Origin: GCA-003244245 sp050699515
GTDB lineage: Bacteria > Actinomycetota > Actinomycetes > Mycobacteriales > Pseudonocardiaceae
Direction of reading: 5' to 3'
NCBI GenBank assembly: GCA_050699515.1
Contig: JBOHFF010000010.1
Coordinates: forward strand, 1 to 64,000
Length of the DNA stretch: 64,000 nt
In this document: positions 51,381 to 60,476 of the stretch, piece after piece
Layout of the letters: each line of letters starts with the position of its first letter
Position numbering within the stretch: the first letter of the stretch is position 1
Position numbers and translations under genes: made by a program
Notes under the pieces: model-generated
Database searches by the model: none
What the model was told of the DNA's origin: nothing
What the model saw: the letters and a program-made list of their open reading frames with translations, nothing else

Positions 51381-52689
51381 GGTCGTCCTCCTTCCTGCTC
51401 GAGGGCGTGCCATCAGCACCCACGCCGGCCGCCGTCATCGCGGCGCGGCGGAGCGGCGGTGGCGGCACTACTAGATCCAGCGGGGGCAGCGGGTAGTCCG
51501 AGCCCGCGGTGGGTACCTCGCCGGGGTCCAAAGCTGATCCGCTCCGGGCCGGCTTGCTCGACCCGTTCTGGGGCAGCAGGAAGGCGACGACCAGCAGCAT
51601 GACCAGCACGACCCCACCCACCACGAGGATCTCCCGCGGAGTGACCTCGGCGCCACGCAGCGCTCGAGCCCCGGAGACCAGCACGATCCACACCAGGCTG
51701 GCCGGCACCAGCAGTTTCCACCCGATCGTCATGAACTGGTCGTAGCGAAGGCGGGGCAGCGTGCCGCGCAGCCAGACGAACACGAACAGGAACACCAGCA
51801 GCTTGCCGATGAACCACAGCGCGCCCCACCAACCCTGATCCAGCGGCCCGCCGGCCAATGGCCACGGGGCGTGCCAGCCGCCCAGGAACAGCGTGGTCGC
51901 CATCGCCGAGACGGTGACCATGTTGACATACTCGGCGAGGAAGAACAGCGCGAACTTCAACGACGAGTACTCGGTGTGGAACCCACCAACCAGCTCCGAC
52001 TCCGCCTCGGGCAGGTCGAAGGGCGCCCGGTTGGTCTCACCCACCATCGCCACGCAGAACACCACGAAGCTGGGGAACAGCAGGAACACGAACCACCACT
52101 GCTGGGACTGAGCAGCCACGATGTCGGCGGTGGACAGCGAGCCGGCGTAGAGGATCACCGCGACGATCGACATCCCCAGCGCGATCTCATAGGAGATCAC
52201 CTGGGCTGCTGAGCGCAGCGAGCCCAGCAGCGGGTAAGGCGAGCCGGAGGCCCAGCCGGACAGCACGATCCCGTAGACCCCCAGCGACGAGCAGGCCAGC
52301 ACCACCAGCACCCCGACGGGCAGATCGGCGACCTGCAGCGCGGTCCGGTACCCGAAGATCGATACCTCGCCGCCGATCGGGATCACCGCGAACGCCGTGA
52401 ACGCTGTCACCGTCGAGATCACCGGAGCCATCACGTACACCCAGCGGTCGGCCAGCACCGGCGTGATGTCCTCCTTCAACGCCAGCTTGAGCCCGTCGGC
52501 CAGGGATTGCAGCAGCCCGAAGGGCCCGACCCGGTTAGGACCTGGCCGGTGCTGCATGCGGCCGACCACCCGGCGCTCGAACCAGATCATGAACAGCGTC
52601 ATGACCATGAGGAACACGAAGATCACGACAACCTTGACGATAGTCAGCCACAACGGGTCATCGGCGAGCAGTTCCGCAGTGGGTGTCAT
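51367..52689 (-). CDS. nuoH: NADH-quinone oxidoreductase subunit H
   Basis: 440 residues from ATG 52689. Eight membrane helices with the quinone-chamber loops: TLFMIWFERRVVGRMQHRPG, PNRVGPFGLLQSLADGLKLA, and GETNRAPFDLPEAESELVGG with the conserved acidic cluster. A hydrophilic C-terminal extension of about 75 residues (VPTAGSDYPLPPLDLVVPPP) is beyond the core. It links peripheral and membrane arms. Confidence 0.95.
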   Translation of the reverse strand: MTPTAELLADDPLWLTIVKVVVIFVFLMVMTLFMIWFERRVVGRMQHRPGPNRVGPFGLLQSLADGLKLALKEDITPVLADRWVYVMAPVISTVTAFTAFAVIPIGGEVSIFGYRTALQVADLPVGVLVVLACSSLGVYGIVLSGWASGSPYPLLGSLRSAAQVISYEIALGMSIVAVILYAGSLSTADIVAAQSQQWWFVFLLFPSFVVFCVAMVGETNRAPFDLPEAESELVGGFHTEYSSLKFALFFLAEYVNMVTVSAMATTLFLGGWHAPWPLAGGPLDQGWWGALWFIGKLLVFLFVFVWLRGTLPRLRYDQFMTIGWKLLVPASLVWIVLVSGARALRGAEVTPREILVVGGVVLVMLLVVAFLLPQNGSSKPARSGSALDPGEVPTAGSDYPLPPLDLVVPPPPLRRAAMTAAGVGADGTPSSRKEDDHGTS

Positions 52690-55205
52690 GGCCTGCCTCC
52701 CCGTGTCGTCGTGGCAGCCGTGCCGCCGTTTGCGCTGCGCACGCTGACCTCGGCGCCATGCCCGACACCGAGGCTGCGCCGGACGGTAGCGGGCCCGGAA
52801 TTACCCGGCACCCACACCACCCCGTCCGGCACATCGGCAGCGGCGACCGGCAAGGTCACCGAGCCCCGCTGAGTCGACACCGTCACGGTGCCACCGAGGC
52901 ATACCCCGAGCTGCTCGGCAGTGGTCTGGGACAGCAGTGCGACGGCAGGCCGTGCGGTGCCGGCCAGGTGCGGCTCGCCGTCCTGCATCGACCCGTTGTC
53001 CAGCAACCGCCGCCAGGTGGCCAGCAGCACCTTTCCCTCACCGGCCGCCGGCGCTGCGGGCGGCCGCGAAACCGGCTTGCCGGCGTGGCGGCTGGTGATT
53101 CCGTTGATGTCCCGGTCGATGTCACCGTAGGTCCCCAGCGCGGTGAGACCCGCCCAGGCGGCCGCGGGAGTCTGAGTGAACAGGTCGACGTCCATCTCGA
53201 TCGCGAGGCTGTCCAGCACACGACAGTCCGGCAGCGCCGCGCCGGCCCGGCCCGGCCCGGAGCTGATCGTGGTGGCGAATTCCCGGCGCCGGCCCTCCCA
53301 GTCGAGGTAGCTGCCGGCCTTCTCGATCGCGGACGCGACCGGGAGCACGACATGGGCGGCCCGGGTCACCGCGGAGGGTCGCATCTCCAGGCTCACCACG
53401 AATTCAGTCCGGTTCAGCGCCTGCTCGGCCTGCTGCGGGTCCGGCAGATCTGACGGGTCCACCCCGCCGATGAGCAACCCGCCCAGTTGCCCGGCCGCCG
53501 CCGCGGCGAGGATCCCGCCGAGATCGCGCCCCGGGCGGCTCGGCAGCGTCACCCCCCAAGCCCGTTCCACCTCGGCGCGAGCGGTCGCGTCGGTGACCGG
53601 CCGCCCACCGGGCAGCAGGGTCGGCACCGCACCGGCCTCCAGGGCACCCCGCTCACCGGCACGGCGCGGGATCCAGGCCAGCTGGGCACCGGTGTCCGCG
53701 GCCAACCGGGCCACCGCGGAGCACAGCCCGGGCACCTCGGCAGCGCGCTCGCCGACCAGCAACACCGAGCCCGATGCGCTCAACGCCTCCCGCGCCGGGC
53801 CCTTCAGGGTGTCCAGCGCCTCGGGCTCGCCACCGGGTAGCACCCGCAGCAGCGTGCCGAAGGTGCGGCGCACCGCAGGCGTGGTGAACTGGCCCAGGTG
53901 CCACACCGGCATCCGCCGGTCACGGGCGGCCCGGCGCAACCGCAGGAACACGATCGGCGATTCCTCTTCGGGCTCGAAGGCCACGCAGAGCACCGCGGGG
54001 GCCGCGCTGAGGTCGTCGTAGGTCACCCCACCGGTATCCGGGGTGACGCCCACCACCTGGCTGGCCAGGAACTCCAGCTCCTCAGCGGAGTGCGGCCGGG
54101 CCCGGAAGTCGATGTCGTTGGTGCCCAGCGCGACGCGGGCGAACTTCGCGTAACCGAACGAGTCCTCGATGGTGAGCCGGCCACCGGTGAGAACCCCGAC
54201 GCCACCGGAGTCCTTGGCGCTGCGCAACCCCTGGGCAGCGGCCTGCAGCGCCTCGGTCCACGACGCCGGCCTGGGTTCCGCACCGTCGGAGTCCCGGATC
54301 AGCGGCTGGGTGATCCGATCGGCCGCGCTGGCGTAGGCGAAGGCGAAACGGCCCTTGTCGCAGTTCCACTCCTCGTTGACGGCCGGGTCCAGCCCGGCCA
54401 GCCGGCGCAGCACGACGCCGCGCCGCGAGTCGGTGCGCAGCGCGCAGCCGCTCGCGCAGTGCTCGCAGGCCCCACGGGTGGAGACCAGGTCGAACGGGCG
54501 GGACCGGAACCGGTAGGCGGCGCTGGTCAGCGCGCCGACCGGGCAGATCTGGATGGTGTTGCCGGAGAAATAGGACTGGAAGGGTTTGTCGGCGGCCACC
54601 CCGACCTGCTGACCGGCGCCCCGCTCGAGCATGTCGATGAACTCGTCCCCGGCGATCTGCTCGGAGAAACGGGTGCAGCGGGCACAGAGCACGCAGCGCT
54701 CCCGGTCCAGCAGCACCTCTGTGGAGATCGGGATCGGTTTGGCGAAGGTGCGTTTGGTCTCGGTGAACCGGGAGTCCGCCCGGCCGCCCGACAGCGCCTG
54801 GTTCTGTAGCGGGCACTCGCCGCCCTTGTCGCAGATCGGGCAGTCCAGCGGGTGGTTGATCAGCAGCAGCTCCATCACACCCTGCTGGGCCTTGTCGGCG
54901 ACCGGCGAGGTGTGCTGGGTCTTGACGATCATCCCGTCTGCGACCGTAAGGCTGCAGCTGGCCTGCGGCTTGGGCATCGGGCGCCCACCCATCTCCACCT
55001 CGACCAGGCACTGCCGGCACGCGGCGACCGGGTCGAGCAGGGGGTGATCGCAGAACCGCGGCACGATGATGCCCAGCCGCTCGCAGGTGCGGATCACCAA
55101 CTCGCCCTTGGGTGCATCCACTTCGCGGCCGTCGATGGTCAACCGGACGTGCCCCTCAGGAACGGCACGGTCGGCGCCTTTGTCGGCCTGCGTTGCCAGC
55201 GTCAT
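52686..55205 (-). CDS. nuoG: NADH-quinone oxidoreductase subunit G
   Basis: 839 residues from ATG 55205 (MTLATQADKGADRAVPEGHV). N-terminal [2Fe-2S] ligands (PRFCDHPLLDPVAACRQCLV), then the HCCC-type cluster site with CPICDKGGECPLQNQA, then CVLCARCTRFS and CEHCASGCALRTD for more [4Fe-4S] clusters. The C-terminal part is a molybdopterin-oxidoreductase-like domain without visible cofactor ligation (FVVSLEMRPSAVTRAAHVVL). It carries electrons in the peripheral arm. Confidence 0.95.
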   Translation of the reverse strand: MTLATQADKGADRAVPEGHVRLTIDGREVDAPKGELVIRTCERLGIIVPRFCDHPLLDPVAACRQCLVEVEMGGRPMPKPQASCSLTVADGMIVKTQHTSPVADKAQQGVMELLLINHPLDCPICDKGGECPLQNQALSGGRADSRFTETKRTFAKPIPISTEVLLDRERCVLCARCTRFSEQIAGDEFIDMLERGAGQQVGVAADKPFQSYFSGNTIQICPVGALTSAAYRFRSRPFDLVSTRGACEHCASGCALRTDSRRGVVLRRLAGLDPAVNEEWNCDKGRFAFAYASAADRITQPLIRDSDGAEPRPASWTEALQAAAQGLRSAKDSGGVGVLTGGRLTIEDSFGYAKFARVALGTNDIDFRARPHSAEELEFLASQVVGVTPDTGGVTYDDLSAAPAVLCVAFEPEEESPIVFLRLRRAARDRRMPVWHLGQFTTPAVRRTFGTLLRVLPGGEPEALDTLKGPAREALSASGSVLLVGERAAEVPGLCSAVARLAADTGAQLAWIPRRAGERGALEAGAVPTLLPGGRPVTDATARAEVERAWGVTLPSRPGRDLGGILAAAAAGQLGGLLIGGVDPSDLPDPQQAEQALNRTEFVVSLEMRPSAVTRAAHVVLPVASAIEKAGSYLDWEGRRREFATTISSGPGRAGAALPDCRVLDSLAIEMDVDLFTQTPAAAWAGLTALGTYGDIDRDINGITSRHAGKPVSRPPAAPAAGEGKVLLATWRRLLDNGSMQDGEPHLAGTARPAVALLSQTTAEQLGVCLGGTVTVSTQRGSVTLPVAAADVPDGVVWVPGNSGPATVRRSLGVGHGAEVSVRSANGGTAATTTRGGRP

Positions 55206-56527
55206 CGCCGCGACTCCACTAACGTGATCGTTTGGCGTCCGGGGCCGGGTTGCTGGGCGCACAGGTCCAGGAACTCCTGCCGGAAATACTTGATGCCGCT
55301 CATGATCGGGCTGGCGGCACCGTCCCCGAGCGCGCAGAACGAGCGGCCCAGGATGTTGTCACACACGTCGAGCATGGTCTCCACATCAGCCGGAGTGCCC
55401 TCCTTGCGCACCATCCGCTGCAGGATCTGGGTCAGCCAGTAGGTGCCTTCCCGGCACGGGGTGCACTTACCGCAGGACTCGTGCTTGTAGAACTCGGTCC
55501 ACTTCATCACCGCCCACGGCACGCTCACCGTCTGGTTGAACACCATGACTGCGGTAGTGCCCAGAATCGTGCCGGCCGCCACGGCACCCTCGAAGTCCAA
55601 TGGGACGTCCATGTGCTCTGCGGTGAGCATCGGGGTGGAGGACCCGCCAGGCGTCCAGAACTTCAGCGTGCCGCCGGTCACCCCGCCGGCCATCTCCAGC
55701 AGCTCACGCAGCGTGATACCCAGCCCGGCCTCGTACTGCCCCGGCTTGCGAACATGGCCGGAGATCGAGTAGAGCTTGGGGCCGGGCGAGCGCTCGGTAC
55801 CCATGGACCGGAACCACTCCGAGCCACCGTTGACGATGTAGGGCACGGTGGCGATGGTCTCGACGTTGTTCACCACAGTGGGTGCAGCGTAGAGCCCGGA
55901 GGTGGCCGGGAACGGCGGCTTGAGCCGGGGCTGGCCACGGCGGCCCTCCAGCGAGTCGAGCAGTGCGGTCTCCTCACCGCAGATGTAGGCGCCAGCGCCG
56001 GCGTGGATGACGATGTCGAGGTCGAATCCCGAGCCGAGGATGTTCTTACCCAGATACCCGGCCTGGTAAGCCTCTCGCACCGCCTGGTGTAAGCGGCGGT
56101 GGCAGTGCACCATCTCGCCGCGGACGTAGATGTAGCACTCGTGCGCGCGGATCGCGTAGCTGGTGATGACGCAGCCCTCGATCAACGAGTGCGGGTCAGC
56201 CATCATCAGCGGAACGTCCTTGCAGGTGCCCGGCTCGCCCTCGTCCGCGTTGATCACCAGGTACTTGGGCTTGGCCGCCGCCCCGGTGGCCGCCTCGCCC
56301 GGTTTGGCCTGCGGGATGAAGCTCCATTTCAGGCCGGTGGGAAAGCCCGCGCCGCCGCGGCCCCGGAGGCCCGAGTCTTTGAGTAGCTGGACGAGCTGGG
56401 CGGGCTGGGCGGTCAGCGCGGTGCGCAGCGCGGTGTAGCCCTCCAGCTCGGTGTAGGTGTCGAGGGTCCAGGACTTGGGCGAGAGCCACCGCCGGGTCAG
56501 CACCGGGGTGAGCGTCCGCTCGGTCAC
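55202..56527 (-). CDS. nuoF: NADH-quinone oxidoreductase subunit F
   Basis: 441 residues from GTG 56527, behind GGAGGAGAGC. NADH/FMN-binding: LRGRGGAGFPTGLKWSFIPQ and IHAGAGAYICGEETALLDSL EGRRGQPRLKPPFPA. Cluster N3 ligands: ESCGKCTPCREGTYW, with a fourth Cys further on (FCALGDGA). It oxidises NADH with NuoE. Confidence 0.95.
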   Translation of the reverse strand: MTERTLTPVLTRRWLSPKSWTLDTYTELEGYTALRTALTAQPAQLVQLLKDSGLRGRGGAGFPTGLKWSFIPQAKPGEAATGAAAKPKYLVINADEGEPGTCKDVPLMMADPHSLIEGCVITSYAIRAHECYIYVRGEMVHCHRRLHQAVREAYQAGYLGKNILGSGFDLDIVIHAGAGAYICGEETALLDSLEGRRGQPRLKPPFPATSGLYAAPTVVNNVETIATVPYIVNGGSEWFRSMGTERSPGPKLYSISGHVRKPGQYEAGLGITLRELLEMAGGVTGGTLKFWTPGGSSTPMLTAEHMDVPLDFEGAVAAGTILGTTAVMVFNQTVSVPWAVMKWTEFYKHESCGKCTPCREGTYWLTQILQRMVRKEGTPADVETMLDVCDNILGRSFCALGDGAASPIMSGIKYFRQEFLDLCAQQPGPGRQTITLVESRR

Positions 56528-56549
56528 AGCTCTCCTCCTACAGACGTGA

Positions 56550-57293
56550 TCACTTCTTGGCGGCAACGGTCGGCAACGGTGGGGTTTCCTCCGGCATCGC
56601 CGGCGCCTGCCAGCCTTTCTCCTCCGCGAGCCGGTTGCCGGCCAGCGTCTCGGGTGCCGCCGAGGGCGCGTCCACCGCCTCGCGCAGCTGCTTCGGCTCG
56701 CCGAGGAAACCGGCCAGCTCCAGCTCGACGGTCCGCCACTCGGTCAACGGCGCACCACGGGTCGGCGCCGGCCGCTCTCCACGTCGCAGCGCCTCCACCA
56801 GAGCAACGGCCGACTCGGGGGTCTGGTTGTCGTAGAACTCGTAGTTCACCTGCAGCACCGGGGCCAGGTCGCAGGCTGCCAGGCATTCGGCGTGCTCCAA
56901 GGTGATGGAGCCCTTCGACCCCGGCTCACCGGCGGTCTCCTCGTGACCGACCCCTAACTGCTTACGCAGCCGCGCGTAGATCTCGTCACCGCCCAGCACC
57001 GCGCACAGCGTGTTGGTGCACACGCTGACCAGGTGCTCCCCACCGGGTTTGCGCTTGTACATCGTGTAGAACGTGACCACCGCGCTCACTTCGGCGGTGG
57101 TGATCCCCAGCTGCTGGGCGCAGAACGCGATCCCGGCCTGGCTGACGTAGCCCTGCACGCTCTGCACCAGGTGCAGCAGGGGCAACAGCGCCGAACGGGA
57201 CTGCGGGTAGCGCGCGATGATCTCCTGCGCTCGCTGGTGGGTCTGTTCATCGAAGACGCTGTCCTTATCGGTGCTGTCCACCGCCGCGCTCAT
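56550..57293 (-). CDS. nuoE: NADH-quinone oxidoreductase subunit E
   Basis: 247 residues from ATG 57293, overlapping the nuoD stop by ATGA. Thioredoxin-like [2Fe-2S] domain with ligands in VCTNTLCAVLGGDEIYARLR and AECLAACDLAPVLQVNYEFY. The N-terminal helical part is family-typical. A C-terminal extension of about 70 residues rich in Glu/Ala/Pro is beyond the core. It receives electrons near FMN of NuoF. Confidence 0.95.
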   Translation of the reverse strand: MSAAVDSTDKDSVFDEQTHQRAQEIIARYPQSRSALLPLLHLVQSVQGYVSQAGIAFCAQQLGITTAEVSAVVTFYTMYKRKPGGEHLVSVCTNTLCAVLGGDEIYARLRKQLGVGHEETAGEPGSKGSITLEHAECLAACDLAPVLQVNYEFYDNQTPESAVALVEALRRGERPAPTRGAPLTEWRTVELELAGFLGEPKQLREAVDAPSAAPETLAGNRLAEEKGWQAPAMPEETPPLPTVAAKK

Positions 57294-58609
57294 CGGTCCA
57301 CGCCTCCCATCACCGGGTCGATCGAGGCCACCGCGGCGATGACGTCGGCCACCAGACCGCCCTCGCTCATCGCCGGCATGGACTGCAGGTTGACGAAGCT
57401 GGGGTCACGGACGTGCACTCGCATCGGCCGGGTGCCGCCGTCAGAGACCAGGTGGTAACCCAGCTCACCGCGCGGTGACTCCACCGCGACGTAGACCTGC
57501 CCCGCTGGCACCGCGAACCCCTCGGTGACCAGCTTGAAATGGTGGATCAGCGACTCCATCGACTGTCCCATGATCTTGCGCACGTACTCCAGCGAGTTGC
57601 CCATCCCGTCGCCACCGATCGACAGCTTGGCCGGCCACGCGATCTTGGCATCCGCCACCATCACCGGGCCGGGCTCCAGCTTGTCCAGGCACTGCGCCAC
57701 GATCTTGAGTGACTGGCGCATCTCCTCCACGCGCAGCAGGAACCGGGCGTAGCAGTCGGCATCGGTGGAGGTGGGGACCTCGAAGTCGTACTCCTCGTAG
57801 CCGCAGTAGGGCTCCACCTTGCGCAGGTCCCACTCCAGGCCGGCGGAGCGCAGGATCGGGCCGGTGACACCCAGCTGCATACAACCATCCAGCGGGAGGT
57901 AGCCCACATTCTGCAGCCGCTGCTTCCAGATCGGCTGCCCGGTGAGCAACCTGTCGATGTCCGGCAGCCGGGAGGCCATCAGCTTCAGGAAGTCCCTGAT
58001 CTTGATGTCGTAGTCGTCGGGCAGGTCCTGCGCGACGCCACCGGGCCGGATGAATGCATGGTTCATCCGCAGACCGGTGAGGAACTCCAGCAGGTGCAGG
58101 ACCTCCTCCCGCTCGCGGAACCCGACGGTCATCCCGGTGAGCGCGCCGAGCTCCATCCCGCCGGTGGCGATCGCCACCAGGTGCGAGCCGACCCGGTTGA
58201 GCTCCATGAGCAGCACCCGGATCACCTGCGCGCGCCGCGGCACGGTGATGCCCAGCAGTTTCTCGGTCGCCAGGCAGTACCCCGCTTCGTTGAACAGCGG
58301 CGAGAGGTAGTCCATCCGGGTGACGAAGGTGACGCCCTGGGTCCAGGTCCGGTACTCGCAGTTCTTCTCGATCCCGGTGTGCAGGTAGCCGATCACCGAT
58401 CGGGCCTGGGTGACGACCTCCCCTTCCAGCTCCAGGACCAGCCGCAGCACGCCGTGCGTGGAGGGGTGCTGCGGGCCCATGTTGATGACGATGCGCTCGT
58501 CGTGTTTGAAGTCCTCGAGCATGCTGTCCCAGTCACCACCGGTGACGGTGTACACCCGCCCCTCGGTGGTCTCCCGGGTCGTCGCGGCGTAAGGATCCGG
58601 CTCAGCCAT
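57290..58609 (-). CDS. nuoD: NADH-quinone oxidoreductase subunit D
   Basis: 439 residues from ATG 58609 (MAEPDPYAATTRETTEGRVY). 49-kDa subunit motifs: IVINMGPQHPSTHGVLRLVL, GYLHTGIEKNCEYRTWTQGV, TRMDYLSPLFNEAGYCLATE with the quinone-binding His and Tyr, and AVESPRGELGYHLVSDGG. It forms the quinone site with NuoB and NuoH. The nuoC stop overlaps the start (TGATG). Confidence 0.95.
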   Translation of the reverse strand: MAEPDPYAATTRETTEGRVYTVTGGDWDSMLEDFKHDERIVINMGPQHPSTHGVLRLVLELEGEVVTQARSVIGYLHTGIEKNCEYRTWTQGVTFVTRMDYLSPLFNEAGYCLATEKLLGITVPRRAQVIRVLLMELNRVGSHLVAIATGGMELGALTGMTVGFREREEVLHLLEFLTGLRMNHAFIRPGGVAQDLPDDYDIKIRDFLKLMASRLPDIDRLLTGQPIWKQRLQNVGYLPLDGCMQLGVTGPILRSAGLEWDLRKVEPYCGYEEYDFEVPTSTDADCYARFLLRVEEMRQSLKIVAQCLDKLEPGPVMVADAKIAWPAKLSIGGDGMGNSLEYVRKIMGQSMESLIHHFKLVTEGFAVPAGQVYVAVESPRGELGYHLVSDGGTRPMRVHVRDPSFVNLQSMPAMSEGGLVADVIAAVASIDPVMGGVDR

Positions 58610-59376
58610 CAGGAATACGCCCTCCGCTGATCGGGCGGGGGTATCTCAGCACCCTTGTACTCCACCGGGATCCCGCCGAGCGGGTAGTCCTTGCGTTGCG
58701 GATGCCCGTCCCAGTCGTCGGGCATGAGGATGCGGGTCAGCGCCGGGTGGCCGTCGAAGATGATGCCGAACATGTCCCAGGTCTCCCGCTCGTGCCAGTC
58801 CGCGGTCGGGTAGACCTCCACCACGCTGGGCACGTGGGCGTCATCGACGTCGAGGGCGACCTCCAGCCGGATCCGGCGGCGGTAGGTCATCGAGGTGAGG
58901 TGATACACCGCGTGCAACCGCTGGGCGACCTCGGTGCCGTAGTCCACCCCGGATACCGAGCTGCACAGCTCGAAGCGCAGTGCCGGGTCGTCCCGCAGGG
59001 CGCGGCACATCGCCAGCAGGTGCTCCCGGCGCACGTAGTAGGTGATCTCGCCGCGATCCACGGTGACTTGCTGGATGGCCTCGGCGGGCACCCCGCGCTC
59101 GCGCATCGTGGCCAGCAACTCGTCGGTGAGCTCGTCGAAGACCCCGCCATAGGGCCGTTGCGCCGGGGCGGGGACGTATTCGGGCAGCGCCAAGCCACCG
59201 TAGCCGGAGGTGTCTCCCGAGCCACTGACTCCGAACATGCCCTGCCGGGCCCGGCCGGCGACCACCCCGCCGCGAGCCTCGTGTTCGGCGTGCTCGGCCG
59301 GTGTCAGCTCAGCGGAGCTGGGCTGACCTGACGCGAGGTTCTTGTCGTTGTTGCCGGCCGTCGTCACAGTGATCAC
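58609..59376 (-). CDS. nuoC: NADH-quinone oxidoreductase subunit C
   Basis: 255 residues from GTG 59376, overlapping the nuoB stop by GTGA. Core motifs of the 30-kDa subunit: LRDDPALRFELCSSVSGVDY, RRRIRLEVALDVDDAHVPSV, YPTADWHERETWDMFGIIFD GHPALTRILMPDDWDGHPQR. An N-terminal extension of about 80 residues is low complexity. Separate nuoC and nuoD genes are usual in actinobacteria. Confidence 0.95.
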   Translation of the reverse strand: MITVTTAGNNDKNLASGQPSSAELTPAEHAEHEARGGVVAGRARQGMFGVSGSGDTSGYGGLALPEYVPAPAQRPYGGVFDELTDELLATMRERGVPAEAIQQVTVDRGEITYYVRREHLLAMCRALRDDPALRFELCSSVSGVDYGTEVAQRLHAVYHLTSMTYRRRIRLEVALDVDDAHVPSVVEVYPTADWHERETWDMFGIIFDGHPALTRILMPDDWDGHPQRKDYPLGGIPVEYKGAEIPPPDQRRAYS

Positions 59377-59924
59377 TGCTTCCGCTTGGGGGCGTAGCGC
59401 ACCGAGGAGGCCACCAGCTCGGTGCGCTGGCCGGCCTTCTCCGCGGCCCGCTTCGGCCCCAACGGCTCGTCCATGATCTTGGCGTGCAGCTTGAGGATCG
59501 CGTCGATGAGCATCTCCGGACGGGGCGGGCAACCGGGCAGGTACATGTCCACCGGGACGATGTGATCCACCCCCTGCACGATCGCGTAGTTGTTGAACAT
59601 GCCCCCGGTGGAGGCGCACACGCCCATCGCGAGCACCCAGCGCGGCTCGGGCATCTGGTCATAGATCTGGCGCAGCACCGGGGCCATCTTGTTGCTCACC
59701 CGGCCCGCCACGATCATCAGATCGGCCTGCCGGGGTGAGGCCCGGAACACCTCCATACCGAAACGGGCCAAGTCGTAGCGGGGGGCACCGGTGGTCATCA
59801 TCTCGATCGCACAGCAGGCCAGCCCGAACGTCGCCGGCCACAGCGACGACTTGCGCGTCCAGTTGACCACCTTCTCCACGCTGGTCAGCAGGATCCCACT
59901 GGGCAGCTTCTCTTCCAGACCCAT
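59373..59924 (-). CDS. nuoB: NADH-quinone oxidoreductase subunit B
   Basis: 183 residues from ATG 59924 (MGLEEKLPSGILLTSVEKVV). The N2 [4Fe-4S] cluster ligands are the vicinal cysteines in FGLACCAIEMMTTG, with Cys in AMGVCASTGGMFNNY and DMYLPGCPPRPE. It passes electrons to quinone. The nuoA stop is 2 bp upstream of its start. Confidence 0.96.
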   Translation of the reverse strand: MGLEEKLPSGILLTSVEKVVNWTRKSSLWPATFGLACCAIEMMTTGAPRYDLARFGMEVFRASPRQADLMIVAGRVSNKMAPVLRQIYDQMPEPRWVLAMGVCASTGGMFNNYAIVQGVDHIVPVDMYLPGCPPRPEMLIDAILKLHAKIMDEPLGPKRAAEKAGQRTELVASSVRYAPKRKQ

Positions 59925-59926
59925 GA

Positions 59927-60292
59927 TCAGTTCCAGTCCAGCCCGCCGCGGCGCCACACATACGCGTAGGCGAAGCCGAGCGTGAGGATGAACAGCGCGA
60001 TCTCCACCAGCCCGAACAAGCCCAACGAGTCCGCGGCGACCGCGAACGGGTAGAGGAAAACCATCTCGATGTCGAACAGGATGAACAGCATGGCGGTGAG
60101 GTAGTACGCCACCGGCATCCGCCCGGCGCCCGCGACCGGCTGCGGGGAGGGCTCGATGCCGCACTCGTAGGCGTCGAGCTTGGCCCTGTTGTACCGGCGC
60201 GGCCCGATATAAGGGGCCGCAACGACGGAGAAGACCGCGAAACCCCCCGCCAGAAGAAGCATCAACACCAAGGGAACGTAGGGCTGCAACAC
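59927..60292 (-). CDS. nuoA: NADH-quinone oxidoreductase subunit A
   Basis: 121 residues from GTG 60292 (MLQPYVPLVLMLLLAGGFAV). Three membrane helices, with the loop NRAKLDAYECGIEPSPQPVA between the first two holding the conserved YECG motif, and LFILFDIEMVFLYPFAVAAD with the membrane Asp/Glu. First gene of the nuo operon. Confidence 0.95.
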   Translation of the reverse strand: MLQPYVPLVLMLLLAGGFAVFSVVAAPYIGPRRYNRAKLDAYECGIEPSPQPVAGAGRMPVAYYLTAMLFILFDIEMVFLYPFAVAADSLGLFGLVEIALFILTLGFAYAYVWRRGGLDWN

Positions 60293-60435
60293 TGCCGTCC
60301 CGTCCTTCCCGTCTCGTGAGCGTCCCGCATGTACCCGGTGTCCTCATCTACACCTGATGTCACATCCACCGGTGTCTCATCCACCCTATGGTGCGGGCCG
60401 GTCACGCGCTGCCTTGAGGCTAACCTATCAATCGG

Positions 60436-60464
60436 CCCCGATCAGGCATTATCGCTGATCGGGG
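60436..60464 (-). terminator. 10-bp perfect hairpin after menJ-like gene
   Basis: CCCCGATCAG at 60436-60445 pairs perfectly with CTGATCGGGG at 60455-60464 around a 9-nt loop. It lies 12 bp after the stop of the reductase gene and upstream of nuoA, so it is likely to separate the two transcripts. The nuo promoter should therefore lie in 60293-60435, where I saw no clear -35/-10 pair. Confidence 0.7.
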
Positions 60465-60476
60465 AGATGTGTCGCC